Assembly: GCA_030411725.1 (NCBI GenBank)
Contig: MU839829.1
Location: forward strand, 434,001-498,000
Direction of reading: 5' to 3'
DNA length: 64,000 nt
Source of the DNA: Echria macrotheca
Taxonomy: Eukaryota > Ascomycota > Sordariomycetes > Sordariales > Schizotheciaceae
Positions 1 to 10,463 of the stretch are shown here, one piece after another. Each line of letters starts with the position of its first letter. Within the stretch, counting starts at the first letter, position 1. The notes beneath the pieces are model-generated. The model saw only the letters and a program-made list of their open reading frames with translations, was not told where the DNA came from and ran no database searches. Position numbers and translations under genes: made by a program.

Positions 1-60
1 CTCATCTGATATCCAAGTCATCCTCTTCGGTCTTCATCCGGGCTTTTGTCAAACATCAAA

Positions 61-776
61 ATGCGTTCCGTCGCGTTCCTCCTTCCCGCCCTCGCCCTCG
101 CCAGCCCCATTGGCCCCGGCGCCGTCACCGATGGCTGGTCTGACCAGCCGGATCCCAAGGACATCCAGATCCAGAGCGTCTCCTTCTCTGGCAACGGCTG
201 CCCGCAAGGCACCGTGTCCACCAGCATCTCTCCCGACAAGACGGTCGTCACCTTCGGCTTCGATGGGTTCCAGACCTACATCGGACCCGGTGTGAGCCCG
301 ACCCTCAAGACCAAGAACTGCCAGCTCCACTTGAACCTCAAGGTATGCCGCCCCCTTCCGGCCGCCGGCTAAACAGCCCGGTGCTGACCACGTTGTAGTA
401 CCCCGGCGGCTTCCAGTTCTCCGTCGTCGATAGCACGTACCACGGCTATGCGCAGCTCGAGAAGGGCGTCACCGGCACCTTCTATAGCACCTACTACTTC
501 AGCCAAGACGCCTCTGCGACCACCACCACCCAGACCTCCATCCAGGGTGGCCCCACTTGGCAGAACGGCCAGGTCTACACCAAGAACGACAAGATCCCCA
601 CCGCCAGCTTCATCTACTCACCATGCGGCGCCAATGGCATCCTCAACGTCAACAACCGCATTGCCCTTACGAGCACCAACAGCTCCGCCAGCGGCGAGAT
701 CACTGACGATGATGCCACCATCGCCTTCACCCAGCAGATCAACCTCAACTGGAGAACATGCAACAAGAAGCTCTAA
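61..776 (+). CDS. Secreted DUF4360-family protein
   Basis: Two exons, 61-342 and 399-776, are joined by a 56-bp GT-AG intron and give about 219 residues. The protein opens with a clear signal peptide (MRSVAFLLPALALASP) and has four spaced cysteines (GNGCPQG, KNCQLH, SPCGAN, RTCNKK), as expected of the fungal/bacterial DUF4360 secreted family, which often carries disulphides. The start is the first ATG and is followed at once by the hydrophobic leader. The stop is the TAA at 774-776. The family's biochemical role is unknown; it is exported and probably acts at the cell surface or outside. The gene is complete although it sits at the window edge. The family call is from pattern recognition of the spacing and the length. 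Confidence 0.85.
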
Positions 777-3297
777 GCGGCGAGCCGAGGTGATCTTGGT
801 GACGGGACGACGAGAACCACTGCATTGGGCCGGGGTTTTAGGCGGCTGCGGCACGAATTGGGTCTTGCGGAGGGGGCTGCTAATGTGGCCAAAATGGATT
901 GCCGAACTGCGCCGTCTGGGTTTCCGGGGATCGCACAGACGGGATGGCCGAGGCGCTGGGCAGGATCCGGGGGAGACGTCGGAGACGGCATCCGAAAATC
1001 TCTTTGCTCATTTCCATTTTGACTCTCATAAGGATTTTTCTTCCTCATAGCATAAGTCAATCAAGCCTTTCCAATAATTGTTGCTCCGACCCGCTGTCCG
1101 TGAATTGCGCGCTCTTGCGTACCAAGCGGCAAGAGAATCCTGCTAATAACAAGTTCCGACGATGACGATTGTGTTGCTGAACGTGCCGCTTGATGGATGT
1201 CTGCTTATTTCTCACTCTTTGGCGCCCTCACGAGCGGACTGTGGAACTTGCTCGTTGCGCAAGCTCGTCATGGTGATGAACTGCAGATCAAGCCAGCCGC
1301 GACCAGGCGGGCCTCGGTCGAGGTTCCAGGTTGTTGATTGATGGATTTTCGGAGGAAATTGCCTCCACAATCTTGGTGACTGGGGACTGGCTGTACCCAG
1401 ATCTGACAGTAGAGTAACTCGGAATTGCTTGTTGAGGAAAGTTGCTTGGATGATGACATTCTGCCGACGGGCGGGAAAAGGCGACGCGACCCTAAAAATA
1501 GCGCGTCTGGCCGAATCTGGACAGCGCTGTGCATGACTTCTTCCCCTGAAAACACAAGTCGGCGCGGGGCATAACCGTGGTTTATCCGGTAGATTGTTGG
1601 CCAGACCGCGATGGACAGTGATCAAAATGCTGCTGTCCTGTGTCGTTAAGGGCAAGCCTGATGGTGTGGACTAACGGACCAGGCCGTTGCTCGATGTAAC
1701 CTCGTTCGATCGATGCAGTGGCGCGGGCAAGGTGTTCGGGCGGTGGGACAATGGCGGGCAACTGTGTTGACTTCCATCGTTGCTGGAGCGCGTGACGGAA
1801 CAAGCCGAAAAGACCACCGCTAATCCGGTGCCAGAAGTGAGCGAATTGCTTCCGCCTTCGACTGACTAGGGCTGGAACTCGGGTGTACTGTGGAGAAACG
1901 CAAATGTGTTCAGGAAGACTCTGAGAAAAGCGTCGTTGTGATCTGTGACTTCCCTGTCGTTGGAATAAGCTTCAGCTGGTCCCCAGAAGGAAGGTGGGAT
2001 TGCCAACTCGACCACAACGTTGCACATGTCTCATCGTCGGAGAAGAGACACAAACTGCCCATGTTACCTCATTCTCCTCTGATTCGCGTTATCTGCTCCT
2101 CGCAGCATCTGTGTCTTGAGAACTTTTGCTGCATCACGTGGAAGATTGTCGGTGCGCGACAGCGCCATTTTGGCAGGCATCATGGCTCTGACGTCATTGC
2201 TTTTCACAGCCAAAGATGGTCACCCTCCTACGGAATAATCCAGCAGCTGAACGAGCGATGCAAGAGCGAGACAAACAAACTAGTCTAGCCAGCTAAATGC
2301 ATCATGTACGGAAAGTATTTGTGAGCGAATGGCTTTAACCTTTACGTCCTCGATAAGAGATGGGCTTTCTGTCTTATCGCGCGAATCCCCCTTCCATCCA
2401 GCCCAGCACCGCAATCATAGGTTTGACGTCTTGAGATGAGTTCAGTCGGTTACAGAGCCCGGACCGCTATTCAATACACACCCCCACAAGGTACTCAAGT
2501 AATAAGTAAGCCTACTCTGGCCTTCATCCCACGTGCGCCAGATCACAAACGATGGTTGGACCGGCGAAAATTCCGGAGCCAGGTGCTGCAAATTGCCAAA
2601 TCCCCTCCCATCCTGGACTTCTGGGCGGCGGCATAGCTTTCCTTAAAAGGATGGGCAGGGGCTCGAAAAGCTCCAACTTCGAGAGCTGGAGGGGTTCATG
2701 TTCAGTTGACCCCTGGCGTCGTCATGGAAGCTGTCGTTGGAATGCCTTGGGGCCTGAAATCTGATTTCTGACAAGCTGCAGGTGTTGTCCGTCTGCACGG
2801 GGCCAGATTGGGGATCGGCCTCGAGATGGACCTGTGGGAGACCTGGTCATCCCGCAACTGGCACTGGCAGCCGCTGCACCCATGCTTCAAGCGGGGCTGA
2901 GATTTCTCGCAAACAGTAAACTCCACGGCCGCTGGTGGGGAACAAGGCGACATAATTGGACGCTGGCCATTCCAGGTTTGGTGGTGTCCGTCCCATGCTC
3001 GGGGGTTTTCGCCCGTTTCCGCCAGCCGTGGCGTTTCCATCACGCAGCGGAACTGAGCCGGGAGTAGAGTACCTCCACAGTGACCCCAAGGTGCGAGGTA
3101 GCTACCCTTGTGAGACAACCACCCCTCCCCGCCCTACCCTCACGGCTTCGGCGACTCGACGATGGAGCTATAATAATGCCTTGCAGCCCAATCAAGCAGA
3201 TGGGGTTGCATTCCTCGGAATCCCATCCAAGGGAGAACGAATTCTCCAGCATCCAACTTCACAACGAGCATCACCGAGTTCCCAGCTAGCAGTCAAG
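777..3297. other. Intergenic, no gene seen
   Basis: About 2.5 kb without a convincing gene. Open frames are short, sit on both strands with no shared splice logic, and their translations have no family texture. I see no tRNA, repeat or mobile element here. Confidence 0.5.
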
Positions 3298-3644
3298 ATG
3301 TGTGTGTATACCCAGGTACGCTTGCTAGACGATACGATGCCGAGAGCACTGCTGATGAGGTCTAACTATGCAGCGCGAATATGAGTGCGGTCACTTTCGG
3401 TGGATTGCCAGCGTCTGGTGTCTGGACTACTCCCTCACACATAAGAAGTGCCAGCCAGAGGTCCACTTCTTCGAATATCGGTAAATGCAGCGCTTCCTGT
3501 GAGGTTATCAGCCATATTGACATTGGTGCAAGAAGAGATCAGGTCTGCGGCGAGTGCATGAAACCGAAACCCTGCGCGTGGGAGCACTTGATCAAGCGGA
3601 ACCAAGGCACCCCAAGGAGTCTCGTCGTCGAGTTCAAGAAATAA
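3298..3644 (+). CDS. Small Cys-rich three-exon protein, conserved-type orphan
   Basis: Exons 3298-3315, 3374-3480 and 3533-3644 are joined by introns of 58 and 52 bp (GTACGC..CAG and GTAAAT..AAG) and give 78 residues. The product starts MCVYTQREYECGHFRW and carries seven cysteines, including a VCGECMKPKPC cluster and a C-terminal basic tail. All three exons keep one reading frame, and only this splicing joins the two Cys-rich segments. I recognise the general look of a small Pezizomycotina protein family (an MC-x-Y start, ECGH, CGEC) that may bind zinc, but I know no function. It has no signal peptide, so it is probably intracellular. The second acceptor (AAG at 3530-3532) was chosen because it alone restores frame. 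Confidence 0.7.
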
Positions 3645-4735
3645 TAATGGCATTGGGACGGTTTGCAAATGGAGTTCAAGGACGGCGTTCACGGATTTGG
3701 TCTTCAACTTGGTATACGCATCATGGCTGGCGTCTTGCGTCCCGCGGTAGCTGCTAGGCTCGCACGGGGATTGAACATGTTAGCATGGTCCCGGTATGGC
3801 GTTTTAGATACCCCATGTTGCTTTTACAGCCTTCAGCTAGAATAGACTGGCGAAGCAATTGGTCAATCGCGATTTAGATCCTAGTTCTTGCGATATACAA
3901 CCTGGGCTCTTCTCAGTTCTCGATGCTCCTGTGTACGGTGGCCGACTTCAGATCTTGAACATCTTTGCCAGTCCATCCCTCCAAGACGTGACAGTAGGTA
4001 GAGTATCCAGTTCACCCTGCCTCCGCTCCGGTTCCACCGATCCAAATGAATGCACAGTTGGGCGTTGATCAAGTGCGTTCAGGCTCAGCTCAGTTGTTGC
4101 TCTGGAGGGAAACAGCAAACAAGAAGCGGAAATGTGAGTTCGGAAACGGCAAGAGCCAGAATCACCGCTGGCCAACCAAAAGGCCGCCTTGCCTCGTCGG
4201 TTTTCCAATTGAAACGACGCCAGGGGCGTGTGATCAGGTGACAATCCACTCAAGTCCCGGTACCTCAGCCCTGACACCGCTCCACAGTCGATCACGGGTG
4301 CCGCATCCGGGCCGAGCACGCTCGTCAACCTGCCTGCCGTCCTTGGTTTGGCGCTTGTTGCAACGCGCCCTCCCCCATCCCACCCTCTCTAATGGCACTC
4401 CCCACCCAAAGAGAGCATCTCAGATGCGTGCTGGATCACACCCGGATTCCCGTCTCTTGTGTCTCACAAAATGTCTGCGTACATACTCGACACAAAGTCG
4501 CCCAAGCAGGGCTGCATGACGAGTCGACCGGTGCTTTTGTTGCGCGGGGCCAGCCAGGATGGCAACCACGATCTGGACTACGAGCAGCATTCCCATCTGG
4601 CGGAGACGATGAATCGAGGCTAGCCATCGAGATGTCGGCGCACGAGGCAGACCCTGGTCTAGCGTCCGATCAGTCTGGCACACTTCCCTTCTCGTCACAC
4701 TTCGAGATTCGCGCATTCGATCGACAGGGTTCAAA
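3645..4735. other. Intergenic, one possible short upstream ORF
   Basis: No clear gene. A 50-codon ORF with a good ATG (4471-4623, beginning MSAYILDTKSP) lies just before the next gene. It could be an upstream ORF or an unspliced first exon, but I found no donor that links it in frame. Confidence 0.4.
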
Positions 4736-5941
4736 ATGCAGTCTGCATCGCTGGTTCTCGAACGCTCTGGACTTGATCCGACCTGTTCGTCTTCTGCATC
4801 CTCGGAGATGGATATGTCGCCGTTCAAAACTCGGTATTGTGTAGATCAACAACCTTAGCTTCGCCTCACATCAAACTTTGATCATCGGCTCTCAAACACG
4901 CACCACGGCTGGAAATTCTTGCTTCTCTACCAGCCCGCCCGCATCTATCGCCATCCAGCTCATGGATAGCAAACGCAGTGCTTCTCTTCGTGGCATATGT
5001 GCTTCCCCGCACAGTTCCGACGACTGTCCATCCGAGATTTCGGCGGAATTCTTGGAACCAGCATGGCTGCCCCGATTCAACGACCTGCTGAACACACTTC
5101 AGGAGGCTCACAAGAAGAAGCAAGCACCTCCACCCATCCAAGTTACTCTACCTCCTCCGCGCGGGGTATTTCCCCGGGTACAGCATCCCATCTCGCCATC
5201 GAGCGAAAGCAAGACGTCTTATTACAATTCCCACATCGCTGCAGACAACACTCCACGGCCTATGGAGGTAGCCTTTCGAGATGAGAATGGGAGGGTCACC
5301 CCTTCTCCTGCATTACATCCTCGGTGTCGAAGACGTCGCGGCTCCCGAGTCGCTGCTACCTTGATCCCCAGCAGGCGAAGGGACGAAAGCCTCTTGGCGC
5401 AGCCGCCGCCTTCCCCATGGCGAAGCCGTGCTTCGGTTTGTTCAACAGAGGCCTTGAAAATGGAACCCTATCACGAATTTGCCGGGCATATCGCGTCCCA
5501 GCCGGCGCTTGGTGATAGCGTGTATTTTCTCGAAGAGGTAGGTTGATTTTCCAGGCCGTCATGGTGTAAGCACAACGCTAACCGAGTGGAAAGCCAAAGA
5601 TAACGCAGGAAGAAACCCAGCACTTCGAGGACTCCCGAGTTCACCAGAGATCCACTTCCTCTCCCCAAGACACGACGAGACTCGAACAATTACCCAAAGC
5701 AAGAGTAAAGGAAAGAAGGCCATCAAACTCGCACAAGAAGGTATGTTCCTGGTTATCCGGGATGCCCCCGAATCAATCGCTAATAACCTGTCAGAGTTCG
5801 TCCTCCAAGCCCGTAAGCAGATGCCCAGTGTGCGGGTCTTGCACGAATGGCAGGGGCAGACCGAGGATGAACCAGGCGCCTTGTTTTCATTGCAACATTG
5901 GCGGCACATGGATGACACCGTCGTTGCGTCAAATCCCTTGA
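4736..5941 (+). CDS. Orphan four-exon protein with C-terminal Cys cluster
   Basis: The best model is exons 4736-4833, 4934-5537, 5609-5740 and 5795-5941, for 326 residues. Introns are 100, 71 and 54 bp; the second and third contain CTAAC/CTAAT branch sites. The body is low-complexity (Pro, Ser, basic) with a short amphipathic stretch (LPRFNDLLNTLQEAHKKK). The end has a zinc-knuckle-like pattern, CPVCGSC followed by CFHC. The third intron is a multiple of three without a stop, so its retention would also be read and would add two cysteines. I do not recognise the protein. Frame continuity across three phase-compatible junctions is the main evidence; the first exon is the least certain. The 5743-5991 frame is also open and overlaps the end. 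Confidence 0.5.
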
Positions 5942-7986
5942 GAGCCGCCATCCCGCCAAGACCGATTGCCAATCCATTCTTTATCTCATAGACATTCGGC
6001 TTCTTTATCAACGAAGTTCGCAAATCCCCGATCGCCACCAGTCGATTATTCATATACCGGGATTATGGTAGCACAAACGGCGGTAAGGGTTCCACGACAC
6101 GTCGACCTGCAGCGGACTCGACCTGGGATTCTTGCGGCCGGCAGTCTGTCGGAGTGTGTTTCGATTTACGGCATCGCCACGTTTTTCTAATCAACAAGCG
6201 GAGCCAGGTGGTTATCTGCATTTTGCACAACCATTCATGGTTTGCATTGTCTATCCTTACGATGTCACATTTGCGGCGGAGGTCTAGGAGGAGGAAGTAA
6301 TGAAATCAACAATTTTAGAAACCTTTCAGAAGCTTTCTGTCCTCCCAAACGGTACAAGTCTTTGCATCCTCTTCGGTACATCATCTGGCCGGGCAGTCTC
6401 GTTCCGAAAGATAGAGCACACATGGTGCATCCGATCCCTTCTACAGTCCACCCTCTTCATCAGCGAGTGCCGCCCGGCATATTTGTTGGAACCCATCTCC
6501 TACATCGTGCATCTCACATCCCACAAAGACTCAAAAAAGGAAAAGAGAAAGGCGCCACCGATCCCACACAGCCAGTCCCTGACTCCCAGCGACCCGGCAA
6601 CCATCTCATTGGGCCAGCCCCGCTACACAAGCTGACGCCATCGCCTGCAGGCCTCGCCATTCTGGGGAATGGGCGCCGTTGGGATGAGGGTGGGGAAGAC
6701 TGATGAATGCCCTATCGACGGACACCTCTGAACGGATCCGACCCCCTTGTTTTCTTCTTTCCGGACCAGAGATTGAATGCTCTGGCATGTCGCTGATTGC
6801 TTCGCGCGCTATGTCGGTGGGTTGTACACGGATGCGAGACGTGTCGTGGCTTTGAGGGTGGTGCATGATAATTCCCCGGTTCGTCTTTGGTCCGGTAACA
6901 ACCCTCCTTCTCACGGGCCGGCTTTGCCTGTACGGATGCATCCACTCTGCGGCCCGGGAACCTGGATTTCTTCGTGTCAGGGTCTTCTTAACACTACTAA
7001 CCGTTTTCTCCGAGTGACCCAACCAGGATTCAAGACCCATAAACGGTGGATGGTAACGGATATCGGGAACCGACACCCGGCCCGGTGTCCATGTGAGCGA
7101 AGCACCTGCGTCAGATCAACCCGAAACCCGATCACACGCCCGATGTGCCCAAGATACGAAAAATAAAAAAGAAACTATTCTCAACCAACAAACCAGTACA
7201 CTGTAGCGTCGGTGAGTAATTGCAGCGTCGTTGGTCCCTTGGCACCGCCGTTGTGGCGGCGCTAATGCGGGAAAGGGGGCCTGAGGCGTCGAGTTGGCGT
7301 GCAGGTGTGTGTCATGATCTGATCTGGGGAGTCATGATTTGCCAGGGGTGTCTTGGCTGGACTCCAGGGCATTCATAATGTTTTGCGTTACCCTTTCATT
7401 TTGTGCGGAGCCCGTGTCGTTGATAGCGATGTTTGACGTTTGACACAGTGTGCGCAAACAAAGGGGTGGTTTCCAGTCGTTGTGTGATCATACCGGTGGT
7501 GGCTGGCCTGGCTAGGATAGATCTGGTGTCGACACAAATAACTCAAAGTGGTTATATATGACAAGATCCTGGTTGAAGGTGGAAGTCAAAACACAGGTGG
7601 CCAGTCTGCTCTCAAGTTCAACGATGCTTCTCTTTGCGGTGTGCAAGAAAAGGACTTCCTTCCTTCCACACCTTAGATACTCCCTTACATGTGACACTCG
7701 TGTCCTCGAAACGTCGACTCTCAACAAAATAATTTGTGCAAAATCTACTTCCCCTTCCACTTTTATACATCTGGCTCACGCGCAGAGAGGTCAGCTTTGA
7801 TCAAAGTCTCTCAAATTCACCCACCAACAACAAGGAGATTACATATGTATTTTCCTTGGTATTCTTCATTACAATGTGACTACCTCAGGTATCCATAAAC
7901 CAACCACCTCCCTCCTCCCTCCATCCCTCCATCCCTCCCTCAAGTAAAACACATCCCCTCCCATTTCAAACCCCTCAATCAAGAAA
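5942..7986. other. Intergenic with an FHA-like coding relic at its left end
   Basis: Between 5992 and 6300 one frame stays open for 102 codons without an early ATG and contains LFIYRDYGSTNG, which resembles the end of an FHA domain. Protein-like text continues in other frames to about 6700. I could not assemble a gene from it. From 6700 to 7986 I see only short ORFs and a pyrimidine-rich tract (7906-7941). Confidence 0.35.
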
Positions 7987-8214
7987 TCAAGACTGATAAC
8001 AGCACCCCACATCCCCAACATTATAAAAGTCGCAGTCGCGCTGCACGAAGAAGCCGCCCTTCTCGGTACACGTCTTCTCGCTCGAGCAGCGGCCCGAGGG
8101 GACCGACCGGCCGCAGGGGGCTGGGTAGACGTCGACCCAGGGGTCCCAAGACGTCGATGCTGGGGCGGCGGTGACGGCGGTGGCGAGGATGGTTAGGATG
8201 GCGAGGAGCTTCAT
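7987..8214 (-). CDS. Small secreted cysteine-rich protein (effector-like)
   Basis: A single-exon ORF of 75 residues. The N-terminus MKLLAILTILATAVTAAPAS is a textbook signal peptide ending in AxA. The mature part has six cysteines arranged C-x8-C-x5-C-x11-C-x9-CC, consistent with three disulphides. The open frame extends upstream to 8343, but that part is low-complexity (His/Thr/Lys, from a TG-rich leader) and the ATG at 8214 is directly followed by the leader, so I start there. Small size, secretion and cysteine content match fungal effector or antimicrobial candidates; no specific family is recognised. The function is inferred only from this class. Long empty spacers on both sides fit such accessory genes. 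Confidence 0.7.
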   Translation of the reverse strand: MKLLAILTILATAVTAAPASTSWDPWVDVYPAPCGRSVPSGRCSSEKTCTEKGGFFVQRDCDFYNVGDVGCCYQS

Positions 8215-10463
8215 TTTTTTTTTGTCTTTGGCTTTGGAAGGTGTGTGTGTTGTACTGTATGTATATATGTTTTTGTGGCGATGGGATTTGAGCTTTTTTT
8301 GTTGTATTTGCGCTTGTTTGTGTGTGTGTGTGTGGCGGGACACGGCGTGTAAGGTAGATCGGATTTTACCCGAGGACGGACGCGCGCAAGGTTCGAGAGG
8401 TTTGTTGTGTCAAAGAATATCTTGGCAGATTATTTAGGTAGTGAGGATGTGAGACGGAATAGAGCAACAGAAAAAGGGATCTCCCAACAAGACCGATCGT
8501 CCAAGCTCCTCTCCTTATTATATACCCACCTGCATTTGCATTTTCCCCAGAAGTGAGTTCGATCTCCTGATGATACCGGTTTCGTGGAACCACCACACTA
8601 CTATGTAGTCTAAATGGGTGTGGAAAAAAGGGGGGACGGTTAATCTAGACCGGTATTAATGACCTCACTGCGTGGTATCCCCCAAAAGTGGACGGAGCGG
8701 ATATGTGGACGGGATACACACCGAAAGGGGTTGTGCGGAAAAGAGATTCCCGGTAAAATATCAGCGCGACACGACAAAAGCATGCTGCGGGCTGCAAAAG
8801 TACGCATATAGAATACTTCCGTGTCGTCGACCCCTGGACCCGGACCCGGCCCGGCTATATTGGGTGGACTGACCACTCGCATTGAGTAGCGCTACTGATA
8901 AATCAGCGTCAAATCAGGTTGTCGGAGGAGACTTTTACTTTATGGCATTGGGGGGCGTGACACCTTGCTACTCGTAAAGTCTTGTTGTTGGTGTCACTAT
9001 GTGGTTGCACACAGAGGAAATAAAGTTCTGCAGGTATGTAAACTGCATGTCGTCATCCTGGTGCTGGAATCTATTTGCTTGTCTAGTTTGTATGGGCTGC
9101 AAACCGAAAACCGGGAAAGACTGAGGAAAACATATTGGACGTAAATTGGTCCGGGTTGTCTCCGCCGAGATTCTCTGGATACCTACCATCCACGAGCTGT
9201 GCAAATACGGTACAATGCGGTTTTGCCACTTCTGCGGAGCTCGTTCCGAGGATCTTTACAAAAATAGCATACTTGTAGCAGACCCTGTGACATATCCATG
9301 GTTCTTGGGATTAACTTGGTTTTCGAGCTGATATTCGACCCAGCTGCTAAATGGTTAGAACCGGGTACCAGTGATGGAGGTTGGGAGGGACTTTCATCAA
9401 ACGCCGAGTGAGCTCCGGGTCGAAATATAAACAGATTGTCTGGATGTCGATCATCACGATCATGTTCTGGACCGCGATCTAGGAAGTGCTCCGATCTTCA
9501 GCAGTTCAGAGCAGAACGTGCGGCGATGTCCCGGATGGGAGCCAAAACGCGAAATCTGGAGATGACGACGATGAAATGGAATTCTAGATTAGGGAGCAGA
9601 AAAGAACAAAAACAAAAAAGCGATCCGGCCCAGACTCCAAGTAGGACCTCTCGATCCAGAGCACTATTCGTCCACGTCCTCTCTCATCGGCCGAAGGAGA
9701 AGTAACATGTTCACCAGTCACCAGCCCGTGTGTCCGTTGTATTCAACCGACAGATCGAGCACCCAGTTCCAGTCACCAGCCGAGCACCGCTCTTGGCAAC
9801 AGTTTGCGGTTTGAAATGTGGCCTTCTCCTCCTCATATTATACGAGAGTAGCTCCATTTGGCTTCACCCAAAACATCCACACCTGTTCTCGGTCAGTGTC
9901 CAAATAAGCTCCTTCCCCTTGCTTTCCTACAAGCGTATTTCTCAAAGCTGAAACCTCTCTTGTTCGGGTGTACAGTGAGCGTCGTCAAACACCCAGCCGA
10001 ATTTCCAGGCCTGAAGATGCTGACAGCCGCAGAACTTATGCTTGATGTTATTGTTGCCTGGTAAATATCCCCAACGGCGCTGGCTTATGAAGTCATGTCG
10101 CTGTCAAATGCTGCACTCCAATGCCAATTTACACAAACGAATCTCGACTGTCAATACTCATAAGTGAACACATCTTCCATCGTCGACATTGTAGTCCGGC
10201 ACGGGAATAGTAGCTGGTTGGATGGACAAATGCCGGTCCGAAGTGTACGTTGGGCGGGCCAGTCATGATGACGTTAACGATTCCCGTCAAAACCACCACA
10301 ACGAACCGGTCTGAAAATGACGTTACCAATTCCACCCGACCGATCCGAAATACACAAGACGACTCTTTAATAGCCCCGTAGTCATAGAGACCCCTCGCTA
10401 AATCATCCCAAACCTTATCCCTACTTCATCCCAACCCCTGACCCCAACCGTCATCCCAACACC
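8215..10463. other. Intergenic, no gene seen
   Basis: About 2.2 kb with only short, unrelated ORFs. It holds a short TG microsatellite near 8320 and the pyrimidine-rich leader (10380-10463) of the following dehydrogenase gene. Nothing else stands out. Confidence 0.5.
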
